The translations under genes and the position numbers were made by a program. Shown here in pieces: positions 35,720-43,299 of a DNA stretch of 64,000 nucleotides. The notes under the pieces are model-generated. The model made no database searches. It saw nothing but the letters and a program-made list of their open reading frames with translations, and had not been told where the DNA came from. The stretch comes from Pseudomonas sp. LBUM920 (GTDB lineage Bacteria > Pseudomonadota > Gammaproteobacteria > Pseudomonadales > Pseudomonadaceae). Each line of letters opens with the position of its first letter. The first letter of the stretch is position 1. The DNA lies in NCBI RefSeq assembly GCF_003852315.1, contig NZ_CP027762.1, forward strand, positions 4,259,501-4,323,500. The letters are read 5' to 3'.

Positions 35720-36493
35720 ATGCAAAGCGTTTTAGACAACTTCCGCCTCGATGGCCGGCTCGCGCTGGTCACCGGTTCCAGTGCCGGTATCGGCCTGGCG
35801 ATTGCCCGTGGTCTGGCCCAGGCCGGTGCGCGGGTGGTGCTCAACGGGCGCAACCGCGCCACCTTGCGCGATGCGGCCGCACTGCTGACGCTCGAGGGCC
35901 TGGAGGTGCACACCCAGGCATTCGATGTGACCGACAGCGCGGCGATCCAGGCCGCCGTGGCCGACATCGAGGCGCGCCTGGGGCCACTGGAAATCCTCGT
36001 CAACAACGCCGGCATGCAACGCCGTGGCCCGCTGGAAGACTACAGCGAGCAACACTGGCGCGAGCTGATCAGCACCAACCTCGACAGCGCCTTCCTGGTC
36101 GGCCAGGCCGTGGCCCGAGCGATGATCCCGCGCAAGCGTGGGCGCATCATCAATATCTGCTCGGTACAAAGCGAGCTGGGCCGCCCTGGCATCGCGCCGT
36201 ACGCGGCGAGCAAGGGCGCGTTGAAAATGCTCACCAAGGGCATGGCCATCGACTGGGGCCCGCACGGGCTGACCGTCAACGGCATCGGGCCCGGCTACTT
36301 CAAGACCGAACTGAACGCCAACCTGGTGGCCAACCCCGACTTCAGCGACTGGCTGGTGCAGCGCACGCCGAGCCGCCGTTGGGGCGACGTGGCCGAACTG
36401 GCCGGTGCCGCGGTATTCCTCGCCAGTGACGCGGCCAGCTTCGTCAACGGCCATATCCTCTACGTCGACGGTGGCATCACCGCGTCGCTGTAA
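35720..36493 (+). CDS. idnO: gluconate 5-dehydrogenase (SDR family)
   Basis: This 257-residue short-chain dehydrogenase has cofactor loop TGSSAGIG (18-25), NNAG, and catalytic Ser148, Tyr161 and Lys165 in the order expected (ICSVQSE then PYAASK). Residues RN after the second strand (NGRNRAT) favour NADP(H). Its sequence pattern (FRLDGRLALVTGSSAGIG at the start, SRRWGDVAELAGAAVFLASD near the end) is that of IdnO-type 5-keto-D-gluconate reductases. It lies 20 bp after the gntP-like gene and 14 bp before idnD, which supports conversion of 5-ketogluconate to gluconate. Confidence 0.85.
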   Translation: MQSVLDNFRLDGRLALVTGSSAGIGLAIARGLAQAGARVVLNGRNRATLRDAAALLTLEGLEVHTQAFDVTDSAAIQAAVADIEARLGPLEILVNNAGMQRRGPLEDYSEQHWRELISTNLDSAFLVGQAVARAMIPRKRGRIINICSVQSELGRPGIAPYAASKGALKMLTKGMAIDWGPHGLTVNGIGPGYFKTELNANLVANPDFSDWLVQRTPSRRWGDVAELAGAAVFLASDAASFVNGHILYVDGGITASL

Positions 36494-36507
36494 TCCTGGA
36501 GAATTTT

Positions 36508-37560
36508 ATGCACGCTATCGTCTGTCACGCTTCAAAGGACCTGCGGGTCGATCCCCAGGATGAACCGCAACCCCTCGCCCCCGACCAGCTGCGCGTGCGC
36601 ATCGCGCGGGGCGGTATCTGCGGTTCGGATTTGCACTACTACCAGCACGGTGGCTTCGGCACCGTGCGCCTGCGCGAGCCGATGGTGCTCGGCCACGAAG
36701 TGTCGGCGGTGATCGACGCGGTAGGCAGCGACGCCGGGGTATTCAAGGTTGGCGAGCGCATTGCAGTGTCGCCATCGCGCCCCTGCGGCGGCTGCCGCTA
36801 TTGCCACCAGGGCTTGCCCAATCACTGCCTGAACATGCGCTTCTATGGCAGCGCAATGCCCTTTCCCCACATCCAGGGCGCGTTTCGCCAGAGCCTGGTG
36901 ATCGAGACCCATCAGGCGCATCGCCTGGCCGACCACGTCAGCCTCGCCGAGGGCGCACTGGCCGAGCCGTTGTCAGTAGGCTTGCACGCGATTCAGCGCG
37001 CTGGCGCGGTGTTCGGTAAACGCGTGCTGGTGACCGGCTGCGGTCCGATTGGCAACTTGCTGATCGGCAGCCTGCGTGCTGCCGGTGCCGGTGAAATCGT
37101 GGCCGTGGACGTGTCCGCCAGCGCCCTCGCCTGCGCCGAAAAGATGGGCGCCACACGCACCCACAACATCGCCGACGGCGCCGATGCGCTCAAGCGCTAC
37201 ACCGCCGAAAAGGGCTATTTCGAGGTGATGTTCGAGGTCTCCGGCAGCGCCCAGGCCCTGCGCAGTGGCCTGGATTGCATCGCCCCGCGCGGGGTGTTGG
37301 TGACGGTGGGCCTGGGCGGGGATGTGTCGCTGCCGCTGAATTTGCTGGTGAGTCGTGAGATCGATTTGCGCGGCACCTTCCGGTTCCACGCGGAGTTTGC
37401 CCAGGCGGTGGATTTGCTCAATCGCCAGATCGTCGATGTACGCCCGGTGATCTCCCACACCGTGCCGTTTGGCGAGGCGGTGCAGGCGTTTGAGTTGGCG
37501 GCGGACAAGACCCAGGCGATGAAAGTGGTGTTGGATTTTGGTGTGCCGGATCTGGATTGA
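36508..37560 (+). CDS. idnD: L-idonate 5-dehydrogenase (zinc MDR family)
   Basis: This 350-residue medium-chain dehydrogenase has catalytic-zinc residues Cys38, His63 and Glu64 (GGICGSDLHYY, VLGHEVS), four structural-zinc cysteines at 93, 96, 99 and 107, and an NAD-binding GCGPIGNL motif. GSDLHYYQHGGFGTVRLREP is typical of L-idonate 5-dehydrogenases, which oxidise L-idonate to 5-keto-D-gluconate for the next enzyme, IdnO. It is last in the gntP-idnO-idnD operon. No gluconate kinase is present, so product entry into central metabolism depends on genes elsewhere. Confidence 0.88.
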   Translation: MHAIVCHASKDLRVDPQDEPQPLAPDQLRVRIARGGICGSDLHYYQHGGFGTVRLREPMVLGHEVSAVIDAVGSDAGVFKVGERIAVSPSRPCGGCRYCHQGLPNHCLNMRFYGSAMPFPHIQGAFRQSLVIETHQAHRLADHVSLAEGALAEPLSVGLHAIQRAGAVFGKRVLVTGCGPIGNLLIGSLRAAGAGEIVAVDVSASALACAEKMGATRTHNIADGADALKRYTAEKGYFEVMFEVSGSAQALRSGLDCIAPRGVLVTVGLGGDVSLPLNLLVSREIDLRGTFRFHAEFAQAVDLLNRQIVDVRPVISHTVPFGEAVQAFELAADKTQAMKVVLDFGVPDLD

Positions 37561-37601
37561 CGCCTGGCCTGGAATGCAATCTCCCCAGCAAAGTTGATCC
37601 C

Positions 37602-37690
37602 TGTGGGGGCTGGCTTGCCTGCGAAAGCGGTGGCTCAGTTACACATGAGCTGGCTGCCCCACCGCATTCGCGAGCAAGCCCGCTCCCACA
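37602..37690. repeat. REP doublet, hybrid arms
   Basis: The left arm TGTGGGGGCTGGCTTGCCTG resembles array units 1-5 at 18084; the right arm TTCGCGAGCAAGCCCGCTCC matches array unit 6. It lies between convergent idnD and fetB-like genes. The rest of this 256-bp gap shows no gene. Confidence 0.88.
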
Positions 37691-37816
37691 TTTGATCGAC
37701 ATCAGTGCTGAAGGCTGCGCAGGTCGCTGGGCCGACTGGACCAGTGCCGAGTGTCTGTCTACGCTCACCACCGAGTGGAACCCTCCATCGCCAAGGGTTG
37801 CAACAACACGTAAGGC

Positions 37817-38611
37817 TCAGGCGCGCTCTTCAAGCCTGAAGCGCAAAAAACGATGGCTCTTGGAAAACAACCGCCGGTAGGTGAGCAGTACCGCACCTAC
37901 CGTGCCCAACGCCGACGACGCGGCGATCAGAAACATGATCACGATCTGATACCGCACCGCGTCCACCGGGCTCTCTCCCGCCAGCACCTGGCCGGTCATC
38001 ATGCCGGGCAGGCTGACGATGCCAACCACGGTCATCTGGTTCAGCGTCGGGATCATCCCGGCGCGCACTGCCTGGCGGATGGCTTCCTGCGCGGCTTCCC
38101 AGCGCGAACCGCCCAACGCCAGGATCATCTCGATGGTGTTGCGCCCCGAGGTCAGTTCCTGGGTCATGCGCTCGATGCCCAGTGACACGCCGGTCAGGGT
38201 ATTGCCAAGGATCATCCCCAGAATCGGAATCGCATACTGCGGCTCGTACCACGGGTGGATGCGGATTACCGCAAACAACCCCACCGCCGTGACCAGCCAG
38301 GAGCTGCCCCACACCGACAGGATGCTGTCGACCCGTTGCCCGCGATAGGTCCTGCGCCCACGTCCGGCCGCCGACAGGCCGGCGATCAAAGTCATCGCGC
38401 ACATCAGCGGCAGCACCACGTACCAGTAGGCAAACTCGAACACCCAGCCCAGCAGATAACCAATGGCCAACAGTTGCACCACCGTGCGCACCGCCGCCCA
38501 CAGCAACTGGCGACCCAGGCCCAGGCGCAAGAGCAACGACAGCGCGCCGTTGATCAGGATCAGCGAGGCGGCGATGCCCATGTCCAGCGCGGTAAGGTTT
38601 TGATAATTCAT
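37817..38611 (-). CDS. FetB/YbbM-family ABC permease
   Basis: This 264-residue membrane protein of the UPF0014/FetB family has MGIAASLILINGALSLLLRL at the N-terminus, LLWAAVRTVVQLLAIGYLLG, then IPILGMILGNTLTGVSLGIE and VGIVSLPGMMTGQVLAGESP, the family's most conserved block. E. coli FetAB is linked to iron efflux and peroxide resistance; others in the family are uncharacterised. Its start overlaps the stop of the ATPase gene by 4 bp, as in fetAB. Substrate is inferred, not shown. Confidence 0.87.
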   Translation of the reverse strand: MNYQNLTALDMGIAASLILINGALSLLLRLGLGRQLLWAAVRTVVQLLAIGYLLGWVFEFAYWYVVLPLMCAMTLIAGLSAAGRGRRTYRGQRVDSILSVWGSSWLVTAVGLFAVIRIHPWYEPQYAIPILGMILGNTLTGVSLGIERMTQELTSGRNTIEMILALGGSRWEAAQEAIRQAVRAGMIPTLNQMTVVGIVSLPGMMTGQVLAGESPVDAVRYQIVIMFLIAASSALGTVGAVLLTYRRLFSKSHRFLRFRLEERA

Positions 38612-39285
38612 GGTTGGGCCACTGCGCTCAGCACGCCGGCGCTCATCTGCAGGTGGATGGCGCTCATGCGTTGGGCCTGGTCGAGGTCGTGGGACACCCA
38701 GATGAAAGCACGCGAGTTGTCGCCGGCAAACCAGGCGTCGATCAGCGCTTCCACATCACGGGAGGACGTGGGATCGAGGGCCGCTGTGGGTTCGTCGAGC
38801 AACAGCACTTCGGGGTTGAGTTGCAGCGTGCGGATCAGCGCGACCACCTGGGCTTCACCGCCCGACAGGTCACCGGCATTTTTGTGCAGAAAGTCCGCAG
38901 TTTTCCCGGCATGCCCCAGCAGCGTGGTGACCGCCTGCAGGTCAAAGCGGCGCTCGCGCAACGTCTTGAGGCTGAACGGAAAACGCAGGTTGTCCTGCAC
39001 TGTGCCCTCAAGCAGCGCAGGGCGTTGCGACAGGTAGCTGATGTGGCTGCGGTAATGGGGAATGTCGGCATTGGCAACCGGCTGGCCGTTCCACAGAATC
39101 TGCCCCGAGGTGGGCGCATCCAGCAGCGCCAGCGCGCGCAGGAACACGCTTTTGCCGGAGCCGGAAGAGCCGGTGATCGACACGCGGTCGGCGCTGCTCA
39201 GGGTGAAGTCCGTCGGTTCAAGCAAGGCCACTTGGCGACGCTCGTCCACGCGCGTGAGGGCGCGGGTTTCTATCAGTGCACTCAT
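38608..39285 (-). CDS. FetA/YbbL-family ABC ATPase
   Basis: This 225-residue ATPase has Walker A GSSGSGKS (39-46), Q-loop ISYLSQRPALLEGTVQDNL, signature LSGGEAQ and Walker B VLLLDEPTAALD, then H-loop WVSHD. Its small size and coupling to a FetB-type permease fit FetA. The ATG at 39285 was chosen over an upstream one because homologous ATPases begin near this MSALIETRAL. The aldo/keto reductase gene is divergent, 132 bp away. Confidence 0.88.
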   Translation of the reverse strand: MSALIETRALTRVDERRQVALLEPTDFTLSSADRVSITGSSGSGKSVFLRALALLDAPTSGQILWNGQPVANADIPHYRSHISYLSQRPALLEGTVQDNLRFPFSLKTLRERRFDLQAVTTLLGHAGKTADFLHKNAGDLSGGEAQVVALIRTLQLNPEVLLLDEPTAALDPTSSRDVEALIDAWFAGDNSRAFIWVSHDLDQAQRMSAIHLQMSAGVLSAVAQP

Positions 39286-39417
39286 GGACGCGGTGTTCCT
39301 CTTAAATCCTGTTGGGCGCAATGGTGCGGCAGGTGCACGAAGATTTCATGAAAAAATTCAAACTATCGCCATTCATGTCGTTCACACCTTCACGTGCAAC
39401 GTAAAACAGGAGGCGAC

Positions 39418-40494
39418 ATGCAATACCGACAACTGGGCCATTCAGGCCTGCTGGTATCCGAAATCATCCTGGGCACCGTGCCCTTCGGCGGTCGCGCCGA
39501 GTTTGAAAAGTGCGGCGCGGTGGACGTGCCGCAGGCCAGGCGCATGTTCGACATCGCGTTCGACGCCGGCGTGAATATGGTCGACACCGCCGACCTCTAC
39601 TCCCACGGCCTGGCCGAAGAAGTGGTGGGCAAGGCCTTGGGCGACAAGCGTCACGACATCCTGTTGGCCACCAAGGGCCGCAGCCCGGTGGACAAGAACC
39701 CGAACAACTCCGGGTCCTCGCGCTACCACTTGATTCGCGCCTGCGAAGCCAGCTTGAAGCGCCTGGGCACCGACCACATCGACCTGTACCAATTGCACAA
39801 TTGGGACGGCATGACGCCCATCGAGGAAACCCTCGAAGCGCTGCGACTGTTGGTCGGTTCGGGGAAGATCCGCTACTTCGGCACCAGCAATTTCACGGCC
39901 TGGCAAATGATGAAAACCCTGGGCAAGGCCGAGCTGCACGGCATGCTCAAGCCCATCACCCAGCAGATTTACTACACGCCGGAATCGCGCGAAGCCGAAT
40001 ATGAACTGCTGCCGCTGGCACTCGACCAGTCCGTCGGCACGCTGGTGTGGGGCCCGATGGGCGAAGGCCTGCTGACCGGTTCGACGCGGCGCGGGCACAC
40101 ACCACCGGCCAATACCCGCCAAGGCAGTGGCTGGCCGGAACCCTATGTGCATGACCAGGAACGCGCGCTGGATATCATCGAAACCCTCGCCGCCGTGGGC
40201 GACGAGCACGGTGTCTCGGTGGCGCGCACTTGCCTGGCGTGGCTCAAGGATCGCCCGGGCATTACCTCGCTGATCGTCGGCGCCCGCACCGAAGCACACT
40301 TGCGCGACAACCTTGCGGCGACCGAACTCAAACTCACCGAAGAACAGTCTTCACGCATCGAGGCGGTGACACGGCGCCAGCCGTTGTACCCGTACTGGCA
40401 TCGATTCACTGCCGGGATTGACCGTTTTGATCCGGCGGAGCAGCCGTTCCTGGCCGAGCATCAAAAAACCATGGATGCGCGCAAGGACAAATAA
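39418..40494 (+). CDS. aldo/keto reductase
   Basis: This 358-residue NADPH-dependent oxidoreductase of the AKR superfamily has catalytic tetrad Asp56, Tyr61, Lys86 and His127, visible in VDTADLYSHG, LLATKGR and LYQLHNWD. The cofactor-binding C-terminal segment reads LIVGARTEAHLRDNLAATEL. It has a perfect AGGAGG ribosome site before ATG at 39418. It stands alone and is followed by a REP element. The substrate (an aldehyde or ketone) cannot be read from the sequence. Confidence 0.9.
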   Translation: MQYRQLGHSGLLVSEIILGTVPFGGRAEFEKCGAVDVPQARRMFDIAFDAGVNMVDTADLYSHGLAEEVVGKALGDKRHDILLATKGRSPVDKNPNNSGSSRYHLIRACEASLKRLGTDHIDLYQLHNWDGMTPIEETLEALRLLVGSGKIRYFGTSNFTAWQMMKTLGKAELHGMLKPITQQIYYTPESREAEYELLPLALDQSVGTLVWGPMGEGLLTGSTRRGHTPPANTRQGSGWPEPYVHDQERALDIIETLAAVGDEHGVSVARTCLAWLKDRPGITSLIVGARTEAHLRDNLAATELKLTEEQSSRIEAVTRRQPLYPYWHRFTAGIDRFDPAEQPFLAEHQKTMDARKDK

Positions 40495-40512
40495 GAGCAA
40501 CACGACAAAAAG

Positions 40513-40598
40513 GTGGGAGCGGGCCTGCCGCGAAGGCGATGGATCCGTCAGCGCATTGGCTGACTGACACCGCGCCATCGCGCCAGGCCCGTTCCCAC
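40513..40598. repeat. REP doublet
   Basis: GTGGGAGCGGGCCTGCCGCG and the facing CGCGCCAGGCCCGTTCCCAC form an imperfect doublet with GTCAGCGCATTGGCTGAC at its centre, itself an inverted repeat. It is in the 264-bp gap between the aldo/keto reductase and DUF1835 genes; the remaining bases show no gene. Confidence 0.88.
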
Positions 40599-40758
40599 AC
40601 TGGCAGGGTTGCACTGAGCGCCAATGCTGCCTATATTTCCCGCCTGGCGCTCTCTACGCCACCTTCCGCGGAAAGGGCTGCGCCCAAGACACTCAAGCTG
40701 CATCTCATTTTTACGACTCCCAACCTTAAAGCGGAAAAGGTCTGTGCAAGGAGATCGT

Positions 40759-41964
40759 ATGTCGCAACGCCCTTTATCCTCCAACACCGATGGCCGTCTT
40801 AACCTTGAGCAGCAGCGCAAGCGCGCCAAGGAACTGTTGCCGCGCCTGAAAAGCCAGGACCCTACCGCCACGTTGTCCCAGGCCCAATGGCACGTCGCCC
40901 GGCAACTGGGTTTCAGCAGTTGGCCCAAGCTCAAGGCGCACGTCGACGCCCTCGACTTCGCCGCCCGCCATCCCGCGTTTGAGGCCAGCGATGAAGCCCG
41001 CACCACCCACTGGCGTTGCGGCAGCGACATCGCCCACAGCCTGCAGGTGGCTGGGTTCAAAGGCCGGTTCCAGATGCTCACCGATCCGCTGTGCATGGGG
41101 CCGGTGCGTGACCTTCCCGGCGACGCATTCCGCGCGATGCGCAGCGCGTTTATCAGCCAGGCCTTCGCCCTGGACCCCACCGAAGTCGCGCGGCGCATCA
41201 ACGATGAATACCACCAGCTTGGAGCCTTGGCCGACGCCGATCACAGCGTGCTGTGGTGTGAGGCAGATGCCTACGACCAACTGTTCCTGATCCGCGCGTT
41301 GGCCGGGCTTGAGCAGGCACCGCGCAAGCTTGAGCTGATCGAAGTGGACCGCATTCCCGGCGTCGAGCGGTTTATCGGCATTGGCCAACTGGCACCCGAT
41401 GTCCTCGCGTGGTTATGGCCACAGCGCCGGTTGATCGACGATGAGGCCGTGGAACTGGCCAAGCAGGCCTGGTCGGCTTACTGCAACCCCTCACCGGTCA
41501 ACTGGGCGCAACTGGCGCAGGGCAACCACCGCGCCCTGCCCTTGCTCGCGCCCGCACTGACGCGTCAATTGCAGGAATTGCCAGGCAGGCGCGATGGTTT
41601 GTCACTCACCGAACGCTTGTCCCTGCAGTACATCGCCGAAGCCGGGCCCGTGCCGTTTGGTCGAGTGTTCGCAGAACTGATGGGCAAGCGCGAGCCGCTG
41701 CCGTTTCTGGGCGACATGATGTTTCATGCGTTGTTGCGGCCGTTGATCGATGGTGACCAGCCGTTACTGGTCGAGACTGCAACCGAGCCCGAATGGCCGC
41801 GTCGCCCACTCGCACTGACCCCACTGGGGCACGCGGTGCTGAACGCCGACGCTTATTGGCTGGACCACGCCAACCAGGTGCGTTGGGTTGGCGGAGTGTG
41901 CCTGGAACCCCGCCAACCCCACTGGACGCTGGATGACGACCACCAGCCTTTATGGCGTGATTGA
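40759..41964 (+). CDS. DUF1835-type protein with N-terminal helical domain
   Basis: This 401-residue soluble protein has an N-terminal part NLEQQRKRAKELLPRLKSQD, then QWHVARQLGFSSWPKLKAHV, a short helical domain often seen before ankyrin-like or DUF1835 domains. The central region FKGRFQMLTDPLCMGPVRDL, then ADHSVLWCEADAYDQLFLIR, is the DUF1835 pattern. The function of the family is unknown. GGAG precedes ATG at 40759. Its last 15 bp overlap the convergent catalase-family gene. Confidence 0.75.
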   Translation: MSQRPLSSNTDGRLNLEQQRKRAKELLPRLKSQDPTATLSQAQWHVARQLGFSSWPKLKAHVDALDFAARHPAFEASDEARTTHWRCGSDIAHSLQVAGFKGRFQMLTDPLCMGPVRDLPGDAFRAMRSAFISQAFALDPTEVARRINDEYHQLGALADADHSVLWCEADAYDQLFLIRALAGLEQAPRKLELIEVDRIPGVERFIGIGQLAPDVLAWLWPQRRLIDDEAVELAKQAWSAYCNPSPVNWAQLAQGNHRALPLLAPALTRQLQELPGRRDGLSLTERLSLQYIAEAGPVPFGRVFAELMGKREPLPFLGDMMFHALLRPLIDGDQPLLVETATEPEWPRRPLALTPLGHAVLNADAYWLDHANQVRWVGGVCLEPRQPHWTLDDDHQPLWRD

Positions 41965-43062
41965 CGGCCGCGGTTCGTGGATCGGGCACCCGTTGTGCTC
42001 GGCCCTGAACCCCGACGACATCTCGTAAGCCGGTTTACGCACGCGCATTACTCCGCCCAACGGGCGATGCGCCGCCAGCCCGTGCCACGGGCTGAAGGCC
42101 ATGCCGTCGTCGATTTTCTGGACGTTTTCAGGGCTCCAGGCCGCTTGGGGCTCAAGGTCGATGCGCGCCACGGTCACGTACGGGCTGAGGTCCTCGGGCC
42201 ATTGCACGGAAGCATCCTCGATGGGCATTTTTTCCAGGTCAGTGGCCAATTGCACGCGCACCTCCCAAGTGCCGCCGCTCTGGGCAAAGTAAGCCTCAAC
42301 GGCTGCGCGCAGTCCGTCGGGGTTATCGCCAAAGTCCACGTGCAAGTCGGTCAATGCCGTCAGGTTGGACGACACCGGCACCACAGCGATTTTGGCGTAG
42401 TAAGGGCCATAGAGCATCGGCACCACGCTGGAAAAGCTCTCGCCGAGGATATGGGTCTGCGGATGGCCGCCGAGGCTTTTCAGCGTGCCGCTTTCGCCGC
42501 CCATGGATTCGAGTGTGGCTTCCACGCCTCGCAACAGCGCCGAGAAGGCTTTTTTCATGCCCGGCGCCTTGTCAGTGGTCTTGGCCAACAATTTCAGCGT
42601 CTTCAAAAAAGCCTTGGGCGTTGCGGCCGTGAAGGCCTTGGCGTTTTGCATGACGAAATCCTGGGTGACCTCGCCCTCACTGCCCGGCAATCGCGGGCCG
42701 TCCACGCCGACGATCTTGATTGCCAACCCGCGGGGCGTGGACACCTTGTCATCGAGAATATCGCCTGGGTTGGTCGAAAAGCGCAGGTACACCGGCAAGC
42801 GCACCGGTTTGGCGAAGGCGCCCTGGGCCAGTGTGGCGGGCAGGTTTTCCAGCACGCTGATGTGCCCGCGCAGCAAGCCATGGGCCTTGGCGTGGACACT
42901 GCGAGTGGCATGGCCATTGTCGCGAAAGGTAGTTTCCATGATGCCGTGCAGCGCTTCAGCCAGCTCCTTGCTGGTCTGCGCTTCATCATCGGGAATCTGT
43001 TCGAATGACGGCTCAAAAGCCAAAGGCTGAATCGCTGGGTTGACTGCAGGTAGGTCGTTCAT
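41950..43062 (-). CDS. catalase-family heme protein (SrpA-like)
   Basis: This 370-residue protein of the small catalase-related family has ATRSVHAKAHGLLRGHISVL, where His matches the distal catalase His, and LRFSTNPGDILDDKVSTPRG, then FVMQNAKAF, parallel to the catalase core. The C-terminal part contains AFSPWHGLAAHRPLGGVMRV. It is shorter than true catalases and lacks their C-terminal regions, so peroxidase or other oxidative roles are possible. A GGAGAG ribosome site precedes ATG at 43062. It is divergent from the molybdoenzyme gene (237-bp gap), so the two may be co-regulated. Confidence 0.83.
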   Translation of the reverse strand: MNDLPAVNPAIQPLAFEPSFEQIPDDEAQTSKELAEALHGIMETTFRDNGHATRSVHAKAHGLLRGHISVLENLPATLAQGAFAKPVRLPVYLRFSTNPGDILDDKVSTPRGLAIKIVGVDGPRLPGSEGEVTQDFVMQNAKAFTAATPKAFLKTLKLLAKTTDKAPGMKKAFSALLRGVEATLESMGGESGTLKSLGGHPQTHILGESFSSVVPMLYGPYYAKIAVVPVSSNLTALTDLHVDFGDNPDGLRAAVEAYFAQSGGTWEVRVQLATDLEKMPIEDASVQWPEDLSPYVTVARIDLEPQAAWSPENVQKIDDGMAFSPWHGLAAHRPLGGVMRVRKPAYEMSSGFRAEHNGCPIHEPRPSITP

Positions 43063-43299
43063 CAGGCGTCTCTCCGCTCGGCAAGGTATTCACGGCAGGC
43101 TTTCTTCTAATAGGCAGCGACGACTGAATAAATGCGGCCGTCTTGATTGATAGGGCCGAGGCAGAGAAACGGATGTTCAACAAATCCGCACGGCGTCGGA
43201 CGAGCGGTTAGCCTGCCGCCCGGAAGCCCGCTCGAACCTTTTGCCAAGCGTACTCGTCGTAACGTTATCCCTCACCGATAAAGCCCTCAGGTGCAGCCC